DNA of 64,000 nucleotides. It comes from Chloroflexota bacterium (GTDB lineage: Bacteria; Chloroflexota; Dehalococcoidia; Lucifugimonadales; GCA-002723415). The position numbers were made by a program, and so were the translations under genes. The stretch is from the NCBI GenBank assembly GCA_002723415.1, contig PBOA01000033.1, positions 18,576-82,575 on the forward strand, written 5' to 3'. Shown piece after piece: positions 28,469 through 38,605 of this stretch (position 1 is the stretch's first letter; every line of letters begins with the position of its first letter). The notes under the pieces were generated by a model. It worked only from the letters and a program-made list of their open reading frames with translations. It was not told the origin of the DNA and ran no database searches.

Positions 28469-31258
28469 TTAATCAACATCACTTTTAAGCATTTCAAACT
28501 TCTTTTCTAATTCAATTATGATATCTTTCAAATTATTTATTATTTCAGTCATTTCTACAACATCAGTTTCTGTTATATCCATATTTACTTTATTTGAAAT
28601 TTCCAACCTGTCATTTTGAGATTCATTAATATTTTTTAAATCAGTTATCCCTAATAAAGACTGCATAGCCAATGTTAAAGAATCTTCCATTACTACTTTT
28701 TCTCCGCTAGCTAAAATTACTTTTTTAAGCTCAGGAAAATCTACTCCTTCAGCCTGTATATATATAGGTTCAGCATATAATATAGATCCTCCTAATGGAA
28801 CAACTAACAAATTACCTCTTATACATGAAGAACCTTCAACACACCTAAGTGAAAACCAAGCAGAAATATCTTGATCATTATCTATTCTCGCTTCAACTTG
28901 CTCAGTCCCATCTATTTGTCTATCTTTAGGGAAACTAAATGATAGTAATTTACCAAAATTCTCCCCATCACTCCTTGCAGCTAACCAACCAATAAGATTT
29001 TTTCTCTGATTTGGTGTGTATGGAATCAATTGGACAAATTCTGAATCATCTTCCCCGGGAAGTTTCATTATAACGTAATAAGGAGCAACTTCTTTTAACT
29101 CATCTTTATTCCCAAATTTTTCTTTTGAAAATTCCCATAAATCTTCATCATTATAAAAATTCTCAGTATTCTCCATATGATACTTCGAATAAACTTTAGC
29201 TTGTAAAGTAAAAAGATCTTGAGGGTATCTAGTATGATTTTTAAGATGATCGGATATATTATATTTACTAGTAAATAAATCAGGAAATACTTTCTGGTAA
29301 GTAAGAGCGATTGGATCTTTATCATCCCATAAATAAAAATCCACATCTCCTTCAAATGCATTAAGAGTTACCTTAACACTATTCCTAATATAATTAATAG
29401 ACTGATTGTCAAAATATGTTTCAAATTGTGCATAAGGATATTTGTCTGTACTTGTGTAGGCATCTTGTATCCAAATAAGATTTTCTTTATCCGCAACAAT
29501 ATATGGATCCGCATCCAAGGTTAAAAATGGAGCAATTTTATTAATACGTTCCGTCAGTGACCTTCTATATTGTATTAAACTTTCATTTGTTATTTCCCCA
29601 CTTATAAGTATATTTAAATCCCTAAATTCTATTGCGTACAATAATCTTTTAAAAGTAGAATCTAAAACAACTCCTCCTGATCCCCAATAGTTTATTCTAA
29701 AAAGATCTCCTTCATCAGTTTGATAATCTAATTCCTTTGTTTTTGTATTTACAATTGCATATGGATAATCATTTTCACCATAATAAATCCTGGGATTTGA
29801 TACTAGAAATTCTTCTTCTGAATCTTTAATTGAGTAATCTTTTACAGGTATTATTCCATTGTTTGGAATATCTTTTGCAAAAAATTCCGGACGGCCTTCC
29901 AATGTAAAATCCGTAACAGGACTCATAGCAAATCCTATCCCATGAGTATAAACTAATTTTTGATTTACCCAAGTACGAGCATCTTCAGTGAGCTTTTCAG
30001 GAGCCACTTCACGAGGGGATAATAAAACCTGGCTAGATTTGGAATTAATCTCATACCTGTCAACATCAGCATCTATAAAATCATAATAAGGCCTTATCAA
30101 TTGAATCTGCTTGTATACACTTAATAAAGGTTTGTGATCCCATAATCTAATATTATTTATAGTCTCAGAATTTTCGGAAATTACTTTTGATGTAACCCCA
30201 GTATCAGTTATTGGCAAAAAAACATTTTCAATATTATTTAAACCAAAAGCCATCTTAGTAAATTCTATGTTTCTAGATATATATTTTGATTCTTTTACAA
30301 ATTCAGCAGGCTTAACTATAAACCGTTGCATTGATATTGGCAAAAGTATAGTAATTATAGCTAAAGAAACAAACCAAATTATTATACCTCCTAGCACAAT
30401 TTTATTACTCTTAATATAAATGTTTGCCAAGAAAAGTAAAGTTATAATTATTCCTATCAAAGACAAAACTAACAAGCCTATTTTTTTTATATGTATATCT
30501 GTATATAGAGCTCCGTCAACTAATCCTCCTTCTGACAATACAATATCCCATCTATTCAAAAAACTCCCTATAGCCAGCATAAACATAATAAAAGCCAAAA
30601 TTAAAGATAATTGAATCCAATTACTATCTTTCATTTCAAATTTAACACCCCTTATTAATGAGTTGATGAAATAAATTGCACCAGTAATAATTAATGTCAA
30701 AATTGAAACAGTTAACAGCCAGCCTTGAATTGTATAAAGAACCGGTAATTGAAAAACATAAAAAGATATATCTTTTCCAAAAACAGGATCTGATTGATTA
30801 AATTGAGAAAAGTTAAAAAACATTAAAATTTCTAGCCAAGAGCTAGATAATACAAAGCCAGAAAACAATCCAAAAAGCAAAATTATAACCAAATAAATCC
30901 AAAAAGTAATTTTTTTATACAACTTAAGGATTGACCCGTCTGAATCAAATTGGACAGGCCCTTTAGAAATTTTATTTGCATAATAGATATTAATCCCTAA
31001 AATTGAAGAAGCTATAAAACCTCCCAAAAATATTAATGTGATTTTTGCAAATACTGTCTTTAACAAAACACTTTGAAAACCTAATTGTTCATACCAAAGG
31101 TAATCAGTATATACAGCTCTAATATAATTTAAAATTAAAATTAAAATTACTAATGATATTATTAACGTTCCTATTTTAATAAAACGACTTAATTGACTTG
31201 AAAGACTATTAAAATCTAAGTCTTCAAAAAACAATTTCTGGTTTGAATCGGTTGCCAA
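28469..31258 (-). CDS. UPF0182 family membrane protein
   Basis: 929 aa, seven N-terminal TM segments, YTDYLWYEQLGFQSVLLKTVFAK, VYTHGIGFAMSPV, EFRDLNILISGEI. Confidence 0.92.
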   Translation of the reverse strand: MATDSNQKLFFEDLDFNSLSSQLSRFIKIGTLIISLVILILILNYIRAVYTDYLWYEQLGFQSVLLKTVFAKITLIFLGGFIASSILGINIYYANKISKGPVQFDSDGSILKLYKKITFWIYLVIILLFGLFSGFVLSSSWLEILMFFNFSQFNQSDPVFGKDISFYVFQLPVLYTIQGWLLTVSILTLIITGAIYFINSLIRGVKFEMKDSNWIQLSLILAFIMFMLAIGSFLNRWDIVLSEGGLVDGALYTDIHIKKIGLLVLSLIGIIITLLFLANIYIKSNKIVLGGIIIWFVSLAIITILLPISMQRFIVKPAEFVKESKYISRNIEFTKMAFGLNNIENVFLPITDTGVTSKVISENSETINNIRLWDHKPLLSVYKQIQLIRPYYDFIDADVDRYEINSKSSQVLLSPREVAPEKLTEDARTWVNQKLVYTHGIGFAMSPVTDFTLEGRPEFFAKDIPNNGIIPVKDYSIKDSEEEFLVSNPRIYYGENDYPYAIVNTKTKELDYQTDEGDLFRINYWGSGGVVLDSTFKRLLYAIEFRDLNILISGEITNESLIQYRRSLTERINKIAPFLTLDADPYIVADKENLIWIQDAYTSTDKYPYAQFETYFDNQSINYIRNSVKVTLNAFEGDVDFYLWDDKDPIALTYQKVFPDLFTSKYNISDHLKNHTRYPQDLFTLQAKVYSKYHMENTENFYNDEDLWEFSKEKFGNKDELKEVAPYYVIMKLPGEDDSEFVQLIPYTPNQRKNLIGWLAARSDGENFGKLLSFSFPKDRQIDGTEQVEARIDNDQDISAWFSLRCVEGSSCIRGNLLVVPLGGSILYAEPIYIQAEGVDFPELKKVILASGEKVVMEDSLTLAMQSLLGITDLKNINESQNDRLEISNKVNMDITETDVVEMTEIINNLKDIIIELEKKFEMLKSDVD

Positions 31259-31274
31259 TTTATCCTCCTAAAGT

Positions 31275-32051
31275 TTAAATAATTGTTGTTCCAAAACCTT
31301 TGTTATAATAAGCGTCTATTAAAATATGTTGTTTACGCCCATCTATTATATTCGTATTAACATTATTTTGAGAAGCAGTTAAACAAGCTTCGAGTTTTGG
31401 GATCATTCCTCCATCCACTACTCTTGATTTAATCAAATCAGCAACTTGCCTTTTAGTTAATTTAGGTATCAATCGCTTGTTTGAATCAAGGACTCCAGGT
31501 ACATCAGTTAAAAAATAAAGATTACTTGCATTTAATGTCGATGCTATATGCCCAGCGGCAATATCAGCATTTAAATTTAACAAAGAATATTTATTTTGCT
31601 CAGAATTGATTTGCTCATAACCTACTGACGCAATTACAGGTATATATCCTGACTTAAGAGACGACTCAATAATATCAGTATTAGTCTTTTTAACATCTCC
31701 AACAAATCCTAAAATATCGTTTCGTTTCTCAGATATCAACATACCACCATCAACACCGCTAATCCCTAATGCCTTGCCACCTATAGAAATCAAACTAGCA
31801 ACTAAATTTTTATTAATTAACCCTGTCAGTACAGCTACTACAATTTCAAGACTTACGCTGTCAGTAACACGAAGACCTTTACTAAATTTAGGCCTCAGCC
31901 CTTGCCTTGCCATCCATTTAGTAACTAGATTGCCTCCCCCATGAATAACAACAACACTTACTCCATTTTTTTGAAGATGTACTATATCTTCTAATGCAGT
32001 ATCATGTTCTCCAAGAGTACTTCCTCCAATTTTAACAACTACCGTCCCAAT
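31275..32051 (-). CDS. argB: acetylglutamate kinase (N-terminus extended over the ORF-track call; apparent ATT start)
   Basis: ORF track starts at an internal Met (31913). In-frame upstream codons encode IGTVVVKIGGSTLGEHDTALEDIVHLQKNGVSVVVIHGGGNLVTKW, the conserved ArgB N-terminus; AGGAG at 32064-32060, 8 nt before ATT 32051-32049; in-frame TAG just upstream. Confidence 0.9.
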   Translation of the reverse strand: MGTVVVKIGGSTLGEHDTALEDIVHLQKNGVSVVVIHGGGNLVTKWMARQGLRPKFSKGLRVTDSVSLEIVVAVLTGLINKNLVASLISIGGKALGISGVDGGMLISEKRNDILGFVGDVKKTNTDIIESSLKSGYIPVIASVGYEQINSEQNKYSLLNLNADIAAGHIASTLNASNLYFLTDVPGVLDSNKRLIPKLTKRQVADLIKSRVVDGGMIPKLEACLTASQNNVNTNIIDGRKQHILIDAYYNKGFGTTII

Positions 32052-32126
32052 ATAATCAACTCCTAACTAATCATTATAATAATACAGCAAATACGTAATA
32101 AAACTTAAATATTCATTATCAATTAC

Positions 32127-33332
32127 TTAAGTAGTATAAGCAGAATTAAAAATCACATATTCTTCTGTCAAATCACATCCCCAAGCAGTAGCTTTAGATT
32201 CTCCTACATTAAGGGATATTTTAAAAATAACTTTTTCAGACTTCATAGCTCCTAGAACTGCTTCATTAAAATAAGGTATAGCTTTCCCTTCATGAACTAT
32301 ATGAATATCATTGATAAAAATATCTATCTTATCTTCAACCATTTCAGATCCAGTTTTACCTAAAGCCATCATTATTCTTCCCCAATTAGGGTCTTTACCA
32401 TGCACCATAGCTTTCACTAGATTAGAAGAAGCAATACCTCTAGATGCTTTTGCAGCATCTTCAAAAGACTTTGCTCCCTGAACTTCTACTTCAATTAAAG
32501 TCTGTGCCCCTTCTCCATCAATCACTAAACTTTTAGCAAGTTCAATACAAACATAATTTAAAGCTTCTTGAAACTGTTCAGCATAAATAGAATCCTTAGA
32601 AATATTCACATTGCCTGAAACTCCATTGGCAAACCCAAGCACAGTATCATTAGTACTTTGATCTCCATCTACATCAATCATATTAAAAGAAATATCTACA
32701 GCTTTTTTTAATGATTCTTGGAAGAATCTTCCTTCAACATTGGCATCAGTTGTTATAAACCCTAGCATAGTTGCCATATCAGGATGAATCATTCCCGACC
32801 CTTTAGCAGCTCCACCTATTGTAACTTTAACTTCATCTATTTCAATCGTAACCGCAAATTGTTTATTATAAGTATCTGTAGTCATAATAGCTTTTGAAAA
32901 ATCTTCCCCGCCTTCTTCATTTAAAACAATATTATTAATATTCTGCCTTATCAAAGCCATAGGCAATTCAACTCCAATTTTACCAGTACTACAAATAAGC
33001 ATTTTTTCTGGATTGATATTAAAGATATTTGCAGCCAAAGAAGTCATTTCTTGAGCATCAGTAAACCCATGAGAACCCACAGAACAATTAGCACAACCAC
33101 TATTTACAACTACTCCATGTGCTTTGAGATCAGTAGATCTTTTTCTACTTAATGTTACTGACGGAGATTCAATTTTATTAGTAGTAAAAACTGAAGCCAA
33201 ATCAGCTTCTTTTTCAGAATATAAAATTGCTAGGTCTAAGGCCCCAATTTCTGATTTCAAACCTGCTGATATAGCTCCAGCAATATATCCTTTTGGAGTC
33301 GTAACACCTCCATTCTGAATCAACTCTAACAT
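32127..33332 (-). CDS. argJ: glutamate N-acetyltransferase / ornithine acetyltransferase
   Basis: GGVTTPKGYIAGAISAGLK, GGAAKGSGMIHPDMATMLGFITTDA, DGDQSTNDT, GKDPNWGRIMMALG. Confidence 0.97.
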   Translation of the reverse strand: MLELIQNGGVTTPKGYIAGAISAGLKSEIGALDLAILYSEKEADLASVFTTNKIESPSVTLSRKRSTDLKAHGVVVNSGCANCSVGSHGFTDAQEMTSLAANIFNINPEKMLICSTGKIGVELPMALIRQNINNIVLNEEGGEDFSKAIMTTDTYNKQFAVTIEIDEVKVTIGGAAKGSGMIHPDMATMLGFITTDANVEGRFFQESLKKAVDISFNMIDVDGDQSTNDTVLGFANGVSGNVNISKDSIYAEQFQEALNYVCIELAKSLVIDGEGAQTLIEVEVQGAKSFEDAAKASRGIASSNLVKAMVHGKDPNWGRIMMALGKTGSEMVEDKIDIFINDIHIVHEGKAIPYFNEAVLGAMKSEKVIFKISLNVGESKATAWGCDLTEEYVIFNSAYTT

Positions 33333-33486
33333 AATACAATATCCTTATGAATTCATATTAGAAAAAAACTTTCTAGCCGAGTATAACACAGCATAGTAAT
33401 TCAATAAAGTAAGTGAAATATTTGTTGCTTTTTAAGCTATGATTATGTTTAATAATAATGTTGACTAAATTAAAACATTTTATATT

Positions 33487-35739
33487 TTGAAAGGTAGCAC
33501 CATGGTTATAGATAACTCCAATGTAAAATATTCATCAATAGGCAAGCGTCCTATAAGGCATGACGGATATGATAAAGTTACAGGTAAAGCTCAGTTTGGA
33601 GCTGATATACACCCAAGTAATTTACTTTATGCTAAAGTTCTTAGAAGTCCTCATGCACACGCTAAAATTCTATCAATTAATACTGAAAAAGCTTTGAAAC
33701 ACCCTGGAGTTAAAGCAATAATAACATCTAAAGATTTTCCTAATCATAGTAAAAACCCAGAAGTCTTAGGATCCGGACCTCCAATCAATATATATAACCT
33801 TGGAACAAATATATTAGCTAGAAATAAAGTACTATATAAGGGTCATGCTATAGCAGCAGTTGCAGCTAATAACGTTCATACTGCTGAAGAAGCTTTATCC
33901 CTAATTGAAATTGACTATGAAGTCTTACCTTCGGTTACTAATGCTGAAGATGCAATGCAAAAAAATGCTCCTTCAATCCATCCAGAATACCCTGACAATA
34001 TAGCAAGTAGAGATAAATTAGAAATAGGAGATATTAACAAAGGTTTTGATAAATCTGATATTTTAATTGAAAGAGAATTTAGAACAAGCACAGTACATCA
34101 AGGGTATATAGAATTACATTCTGCTACAGCCTTATGGGAGCCAAACAATCATGTAATCCTTTGGACAAGTTCACAGGGACACTTTCAAATACGCGACCGT
34201 ACAGCAGCTATATTAGGAATTGCCCCCTCTAGTATAAAAAGTATTCCCATGGAAATTGGAGGAGGATTTGGAGGTAAAACAACTATATATTTAGAACCTA
34301 TTTCAGCTATGTTGTCTAAATTAACACGACAACCAGTAAAAACGACGATGAATAGAGCAGAAGTATTAGAAGCAAGTGGGCCGACATCCGGTTCTTACAT
34401 GAAAATCAAAATGGGTGCTACTAACGATGGTAAATTAATTGCTGCAGAAGCAAAATTAGTATTTGAAGCAGGAGCTTTCCCTGGATCACCTATTGGTGGG
34501 GCATCACAATGTATTTTTTCCCCTTATGATATTGAAAATGTCTTAGTTGATGGATACGATGTAATTGATAACAAACCTAAAACAACTGCATATAGAGCTC
34601 CTGGAGCTCCAATAGGCGCATTCGGAGTTGAAACAGTTGTTGATGAAATTTGTACGAATTTAAATATATCTCCATTAGAATTTAGACTATTAAATGCAGC
34701 CAAGGAAGGAACTAGGCGTGCTAATGGCATACTAAACCCTCCTATAGGAATGATTGAAACAGTAGATGCAATTAAGTCTCATAAACATAATTTGAATGCT
34801 CTTAAAGGTAAGAATAGAGGTAGAGGAGTTGCCTCTGGGTTCTGGATGAATGGAACTGGACCTGCATGTGCAATAGCTAATGTCAATTTTGACGGTAGTG
34901 TAAGTCTAACAATCGGTTCAATGGACATAGGTGGAACTAGACCAGGAGCAGCTCAACAGTTTGCCGAAGTATTAGGAATTCCAGTTGAATCTGTTAACCC
35001 GCAAGTTGGAGACACTGACTCAATAGGATATACTTCTATGACTGGAGGAAGTGGCGCAGCATTTAAAACAGGCTGGGCTAGCTTTGAAGCAGCTGAAGAT
35101 GTAAGAAGGCAAATGATTGAACGAGCCGCGTTAATTTGGGAAAAACCCATAGAAGAAATTGATTTAAAAAATGGTTTGTTTTGTCATCAATCTGATACTA
35201 AATTACAAGTAAGCTTTAAAGAACTAGCTTCTAAATTAGGTGAAACAGGCGGTCCTGTAGTAGGTAAAGCAAATTTAGACCCTGCAGGAGCAGGGGGGGC
35301 ATTTGCAACACATATAGTTGATGTAGAAGTAGATATAGAGACCGGCAAAGTGGAAATACTACAATATACTGCAGCTCAAGACGTAGGTAAAGCTATTCAT
35401 CCCAGTTATGTCGAAGGTCAAATACAAGGAGGAGTAGTACAAGGCATTGGATGGGCATTAAACGAAGAATACTTCATGAATAATGAAGGTGCTCTTATGA
35501 ATTCTAGTTTACTTGATTATAGAATGCCTACTTCTTTAGATTTACCAAAAATAAACACAATTATTGTTGAAGTCCCCAACCCTAATCATCCCTATGGGGT
35601 TAGAGGTGTAGGAGAAGTACCTATAGTACCTCCTATGGCTGCTATAGCAAACGCAATATATGATGCTGTTGGAATACGACTATTTCAATTGCCTATGAAT
35701 CCTGCAACAGTATTAAAAGAAATCCAAAAAAACAATTAA
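33487..35739 (+). CDS. xanthine dehydrogenase/aldehyde oxidase-family molybdopterin-binding subunit
   Basis: IGKRPIRHDGYDKVTGKAQFGADI, EIGGGFGGKT, AYRAPGAP, GVRGVGEVPIVPPMAAIANAI; 750 aa. Confidence 0.93.
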   Translation: MKGSTMVIDNSNVKYSSIGKRPIRHDGYDKVTGKAQFGADIHPSNLLYAKVLRSPHAHAKILSINTEKALKHPGVKAIITSKDFPNHSKNPEVLGSGPPINIYNLGTNILARNKVLYKGHAIAAVAANNVHTAEEALSLIEIDYEVLPSVTNAEDAMQKNAPSIHPEYPDNIASRDKLEIGDINKGFDKSDILIEREFRTSTVHQGYIELHSATALWEPNNHVILWTSSQGHFQIRDRTAAILGIAPSSIKSIPMEIGGGFGGKTTIYLEPISAMLSKLTRQPVKTTMNRAEVLEASGPTSGSYMKIKMGATNDGKLIAAEAKLVFEAGAFPGSPIGGASQCIFSPYDIENVLVDGYDVIDNKPKTTAYRAPGAPIGAFGVETVVDEICTNLNISPLEFRLLNAAKEGTRRANGILNPPIGMIETVDAIKSHKHNLNALKGKNRGRGVASGFWMNGTGPACAIANVNFDGSVSLTIGSMDIGGTRPGAAQQFAEVLGIPVESVNPQVGDTDSIGYTSMTGGSGAAFKTGWASFEAAEDVRRQMIERAALIWEKPIEEIDLKNGLFCHQSDTKLQVSFKELASKLGETGGPVVGKANLDPAGAGGAFATHIVDVEVDIETGKVEILQYTAAQDVGKAIHPSYVEGQIQGGVVQGIGWALNEEYFMNNEGALMNSSLLDYRMPTSLDLPKINTIIVEVPNPNHPYGVRGVGEVPIVPPMAAIANAIYDAVGIRLFQLPMNPATVLKEIQKNN

Positions 35740-35749
35740 ATTATTTTAT

Positions 35750-36505
35750 ATGTCTGATATACCTAATGTAAATAAAGATAAAGTAGTAATCTTAGTAAAA
35801 GCTGGAAGATTACAAAGTTGGGATTTTGTAGATTCAAAAAAACAAGAATCTTATATAAATGAGCACATAGAATTAATTAAAGAAGTTGGCTATAAATATG
35901 GAATTCAACGATTAGAAGCCTTTAAACTTATAAACTACCAACAACCCTGGCACAGATTTTGGATAATTGAATTTCCTACTCTAGAAGGCGCAGAAGCTTG
36001 GATAGAAGCAGAAATGGCGCCCCCATATGGTAGCCATGGCTATTGGGAATACTATCTAGCTAGACCTTGGGGCCCAAATTATTTTTCCACATGGCCAAAC
36101 AAAAAATATAACCCTATTAATAAACCAATAATTAATACAAACAAAAACACCATTCCTGCCTTGGAAGTTAATGAAAACAACATTGTAGTAATTATGTTTG
36201 GTAGAACTCTTCCTGGTTCTGATATTTTAGATATAAAATCTAGAGGAGACCAAGAACATGTAGACCTAATGCAGAAAGTTGCAAAAGATCATGGATTAAT
36301 TCGGCTAGAAGGTTTTAGATTGATTGCACCTCAAGATAGCTGGCATAGAGCTTGGATTATTGAATTTCCTGATTTAGAGGGAGCAGAAGCTTGGATAAAA
36401 GCTGAAGTCGAACCTACTTATGGCTCTCATAACTCAAAAATTTATCATATAGCAAGAAATTATTTTTTAACAGATATATCTAGATTTAAGCCTGAACCCA
36501 ATTAA
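35750..36505 (+). CDS. internally duplicated small alpha/beta-barrel (YCII/ABM-like) protein
   Basis: RLEAFKLINYQQPWHRFWIIEFPTLEGAEAWIEAEMAPPYGSH repeated as RLEGFRLIAPQDSWHRAWIIEFPDLEGAEAWIKAEVEPTYGSH. Confidence 0.7.
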   Translation: MSDIPNVNKDKVVILVKAGRLQSWDFVDSKKQESYINEHIELIKEVGYKYGIQRLEAFKLINYQQPWHRFWIIEFPTLEGAEAWIEAEMAPPYGSHGYWEYYLARPWGPNYFSTWPNKKYNPINKPIINTNKNTIPALEVNENNIVVIMFGRTLPGSDILDIKSRGDQEHVDLMQKVAKDHGLIRLEGFRLIAPQDSWHRAWIIEFPDLEGAEAWIKAEVEPTYGSHNSKIYHIARNYFLTDISRFKPEPN

Positions 36506-36516
36506 TTCATAGGAAC

Positions 36517-37083
36517 TTAATCTACTGACTGAAGTATTTCACGTATTTTAATACTAGAATCTTTAGTACTTTTATTTTTTGCTGGTGGGATATAATCACT
36601 ATGATTAACTTTTAAACAGATAAAAATAGGGCCTTCCTTTTGCATAATATTTGGTAATTCAATAGAAAAACTTTCTAGATCATCAAATGAATAACTCTCA
36701 ACGATACCTGAACTACGTGCTATCCCTGCAAAATCAATTTTTCCTGCTCCAGGAATAGGTTGGCCTCCGGTAGTAAAATAAACCCCATCTTCAAAAACAA
36801 AATGAATCAAGTTTTTTGGTGCCTGATCAGCAATAGTTACGACTGAGCCTAAACTTGTTAACAAACCACCATCACCATCTAAAACAATAACCTTGTTTTT
36901 TTTCCTAGCTAAAGCAATTCCTAATGCTACAGATGAAGCTTTACCCATTGCGCCATAAATTGGTAAATCTAAATCTTCAGAGTCCGATACATCTTGCCAA
37001 TATCTAGTTGGAGTCATTGTACTTACAACAATAGCATCTTCACGTTCTCTTGATATTATTTTTATTGCTTCATGTGCATTCAT
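36517..37083 (-). CDS. ComE/sulfopyruvate decarboxylase beta-like TPP-binding subunit
   Basis: GAMGKASSVALGIALARKKNKVIVLDGDGGLLTSLGSVVTIADQAP (GDG...N-type TPP motif), 188 aa C-terminal-domain-only protein. Confidence 0.75.
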   Translation of the reverse strand: MNAHEAIKIISREREDAIVVSTMTPTRYWQDVSDSEDLDLPIYGAMGKASSVALGIALARKKNKVIVLDGDGGLLTSLGSVVTIADQAPKNLIHFVFEDGVYFTTGGQPIPGAGKIDFAGIARSSGIVESYSFDDLESFSIELPNIMQKEGPIFICLKVNHSDYIPPAKNKSTKDSSIKIREILQSVD

Positions 37084-37114
37084 ATTCCCACCTACTCTTT
37101 AATAATATATTTTC

Positions 37115-37708
37115 TTATGACTTATAAACCATATATTCTGGCAACCTATCAATTAAATTTAATGCTAACAAAGTACGTTGCACAGTAAAGTCTATAACTT
37201 CATCAATTGTTTTAAATTTCAAGTAAAACGGAGGTTCAACAGGAATTATCTTAATACCTAGTTTTGATAATTTAGTCATATTTTCTAAATGAATAGTATT
37301 CAATGGGCTCTCTCTTGGAATTATTACAAGAGGTCGATCTTCCTTTATAGAAACATCTGCAGCTCTTTTTACTAAATCTCCTGTTATACCTTGCGATATA
37401 CTAGCCACAGTATTCATACTACAAGGAACTATTGCCATCCCAAGAGTTTTAAATGAACCACTTGCTATTGGGGCACTCATATCATTACCTGAAAAATATT
37501 TGAACCCTTCATATTCACTCCATTTTTCCAAAACTTCCCCAAAGGATTCATCCATCTCTTGCTTCCACACTAACCTAGCAGAAGATGACATAGTAACAAT
37601 AACTTTATAATTATTTTCTAATAAATATTGAACTGTTTTATAACCTATAGATGATCCACTCGCTCCTGTAATTCCAATTACAACAGGATCTTCAAATTTA
37701 AAAACCAT
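37115..37708 (-). CDS. ubiX: flavin prenyltransferase UbiX family
   Basis: VIGITGASGSSIGYKTVQYLL, MAIVPCSMNTVASISQGITGDLVKRAADVSIKEDRPLVIIPRESPLN. Confidence 0.93.
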   Translation of the reverse strand: MVFKFEDPVVIGITGASGSSIGYKTVQYLLENNYKVIVTMSSSARLVWKQEMDESFGEVLEKWSEYEGFKYFSGNDMSAPIASGSFKTLGMAIVPCSMNTVASISQGITGDLVKRAADVSIKEDRPLVIIPRESPLNTIHLENMTKLSKLGIKIIPVEPPFYLKFKTIDEVIDFTVQRTLLALNLIDRLPEYMVYKS

Positions 37709-37738
37709 TATAAATACTCCAAAATCTCACTATATATC

Positions 37739-38605
37739 CTATAACAAAATATCTATAACTGTACAACTAAATATTGTAATTGAAAAAAAAGAATTAAACT
37801 TAAAAAACCCTATTTTTAAATTTTTCATATCATTTATAAATATAATATAATGCTTATAAAATAATATGAAAAACCCTAATACACATCCAATAAAATAAAC
37901 TAGAGATAATTCTGAGTAAATACCTAAAATAATAAATGATATTATTGAACTAATATCTAATATTCTACAAATTATTAAAGATTTATCAATTCCAAAACGT
38001 TTGGCAACAGAATACAACCCATATTTTGCGTGGAATTCAATATCTCTAACATGATAAATGATATCAAAACTAGAAGCCCAACAGAATATAGACATTGACA
38101 AAAATAATGGTTCAAGGTCTAAACTGCCAGTAACAGCAATCCAAGAAGCTGATGGAGCTATTGATAATGCTCCTCCTAACAAAAAACTTGAAATCCAAGT
38201 ATATCTTTTTGAATATGAATACAAAAAGATATACAAAGCAGCAAATGGAGCTAATATTAAAGTTAATTTATTTATTTGAGAAGATATAAATAAAAAAATT
38301 AATAACGAGAATATAATTATAAAAATCATATTGTTTGAAGACAATTTACCTTGAGGCAAATGTCTATTTTGTTTACTAGGTATTAATTTGTCAATATCTT
38401 TATCAATTAAACGATTAGATGACATACCAAAAGTTCTAGCACAAATCATTGCTAACGTAATCAAAAGAAACGTATTTAAATCAGGCAAATCTTTAACAGC
38501 TATAATCATGCCCATATAAGCAAATGGTAATGCAAATATGGATTCTTGAATTTTTATCGCCTGCAACAAATATAATATTTTTGTAAAGTCAAAAATTTTC
38601 AACAT
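37739..38605 (-). CDS. ubiA: UbiA-family prenyltransferase
   Basis: ARTFGMSSNRLIDKDIDKLIPSKQNRHLPQGKLS, second DxxxD-like YHVRDIEFHAKYGLYSVAKRFG; polytopic membrane. Confidence 0.9.
   Translation of the reverse strand: MLKIFDFTKILYLLQAIKIQESIFALPFAYMGMIIAVKDLPDLNTFLLITLAMICARTFGMSSNRLIDKDIDKLIPSKQNRHLPQGKLSSNNMIFIIIFSLLIFLFISSQINKLTLILAPFAALYIFLYSYSKRYTWISSFLLGGALSIAPSASWIAVTGSLDLEPLFLSMSIFCWASSFDIIYHVRDIEFHAKYGLYSVAKRFGIDKSLIICRILDISSIISFIILGIYSELSLVYFIGCVLGFFILFYKHYIIFINDMKNLKIGFFKFNSFFSITIFSCTVIDILL

Noticed and set aside
29095-29361. Minus-strand ORF MHLKEMWIFIYGM... inside UPF0182
   Set aside because: Alternative frame on the same strand as a full-length UPF0182 protein
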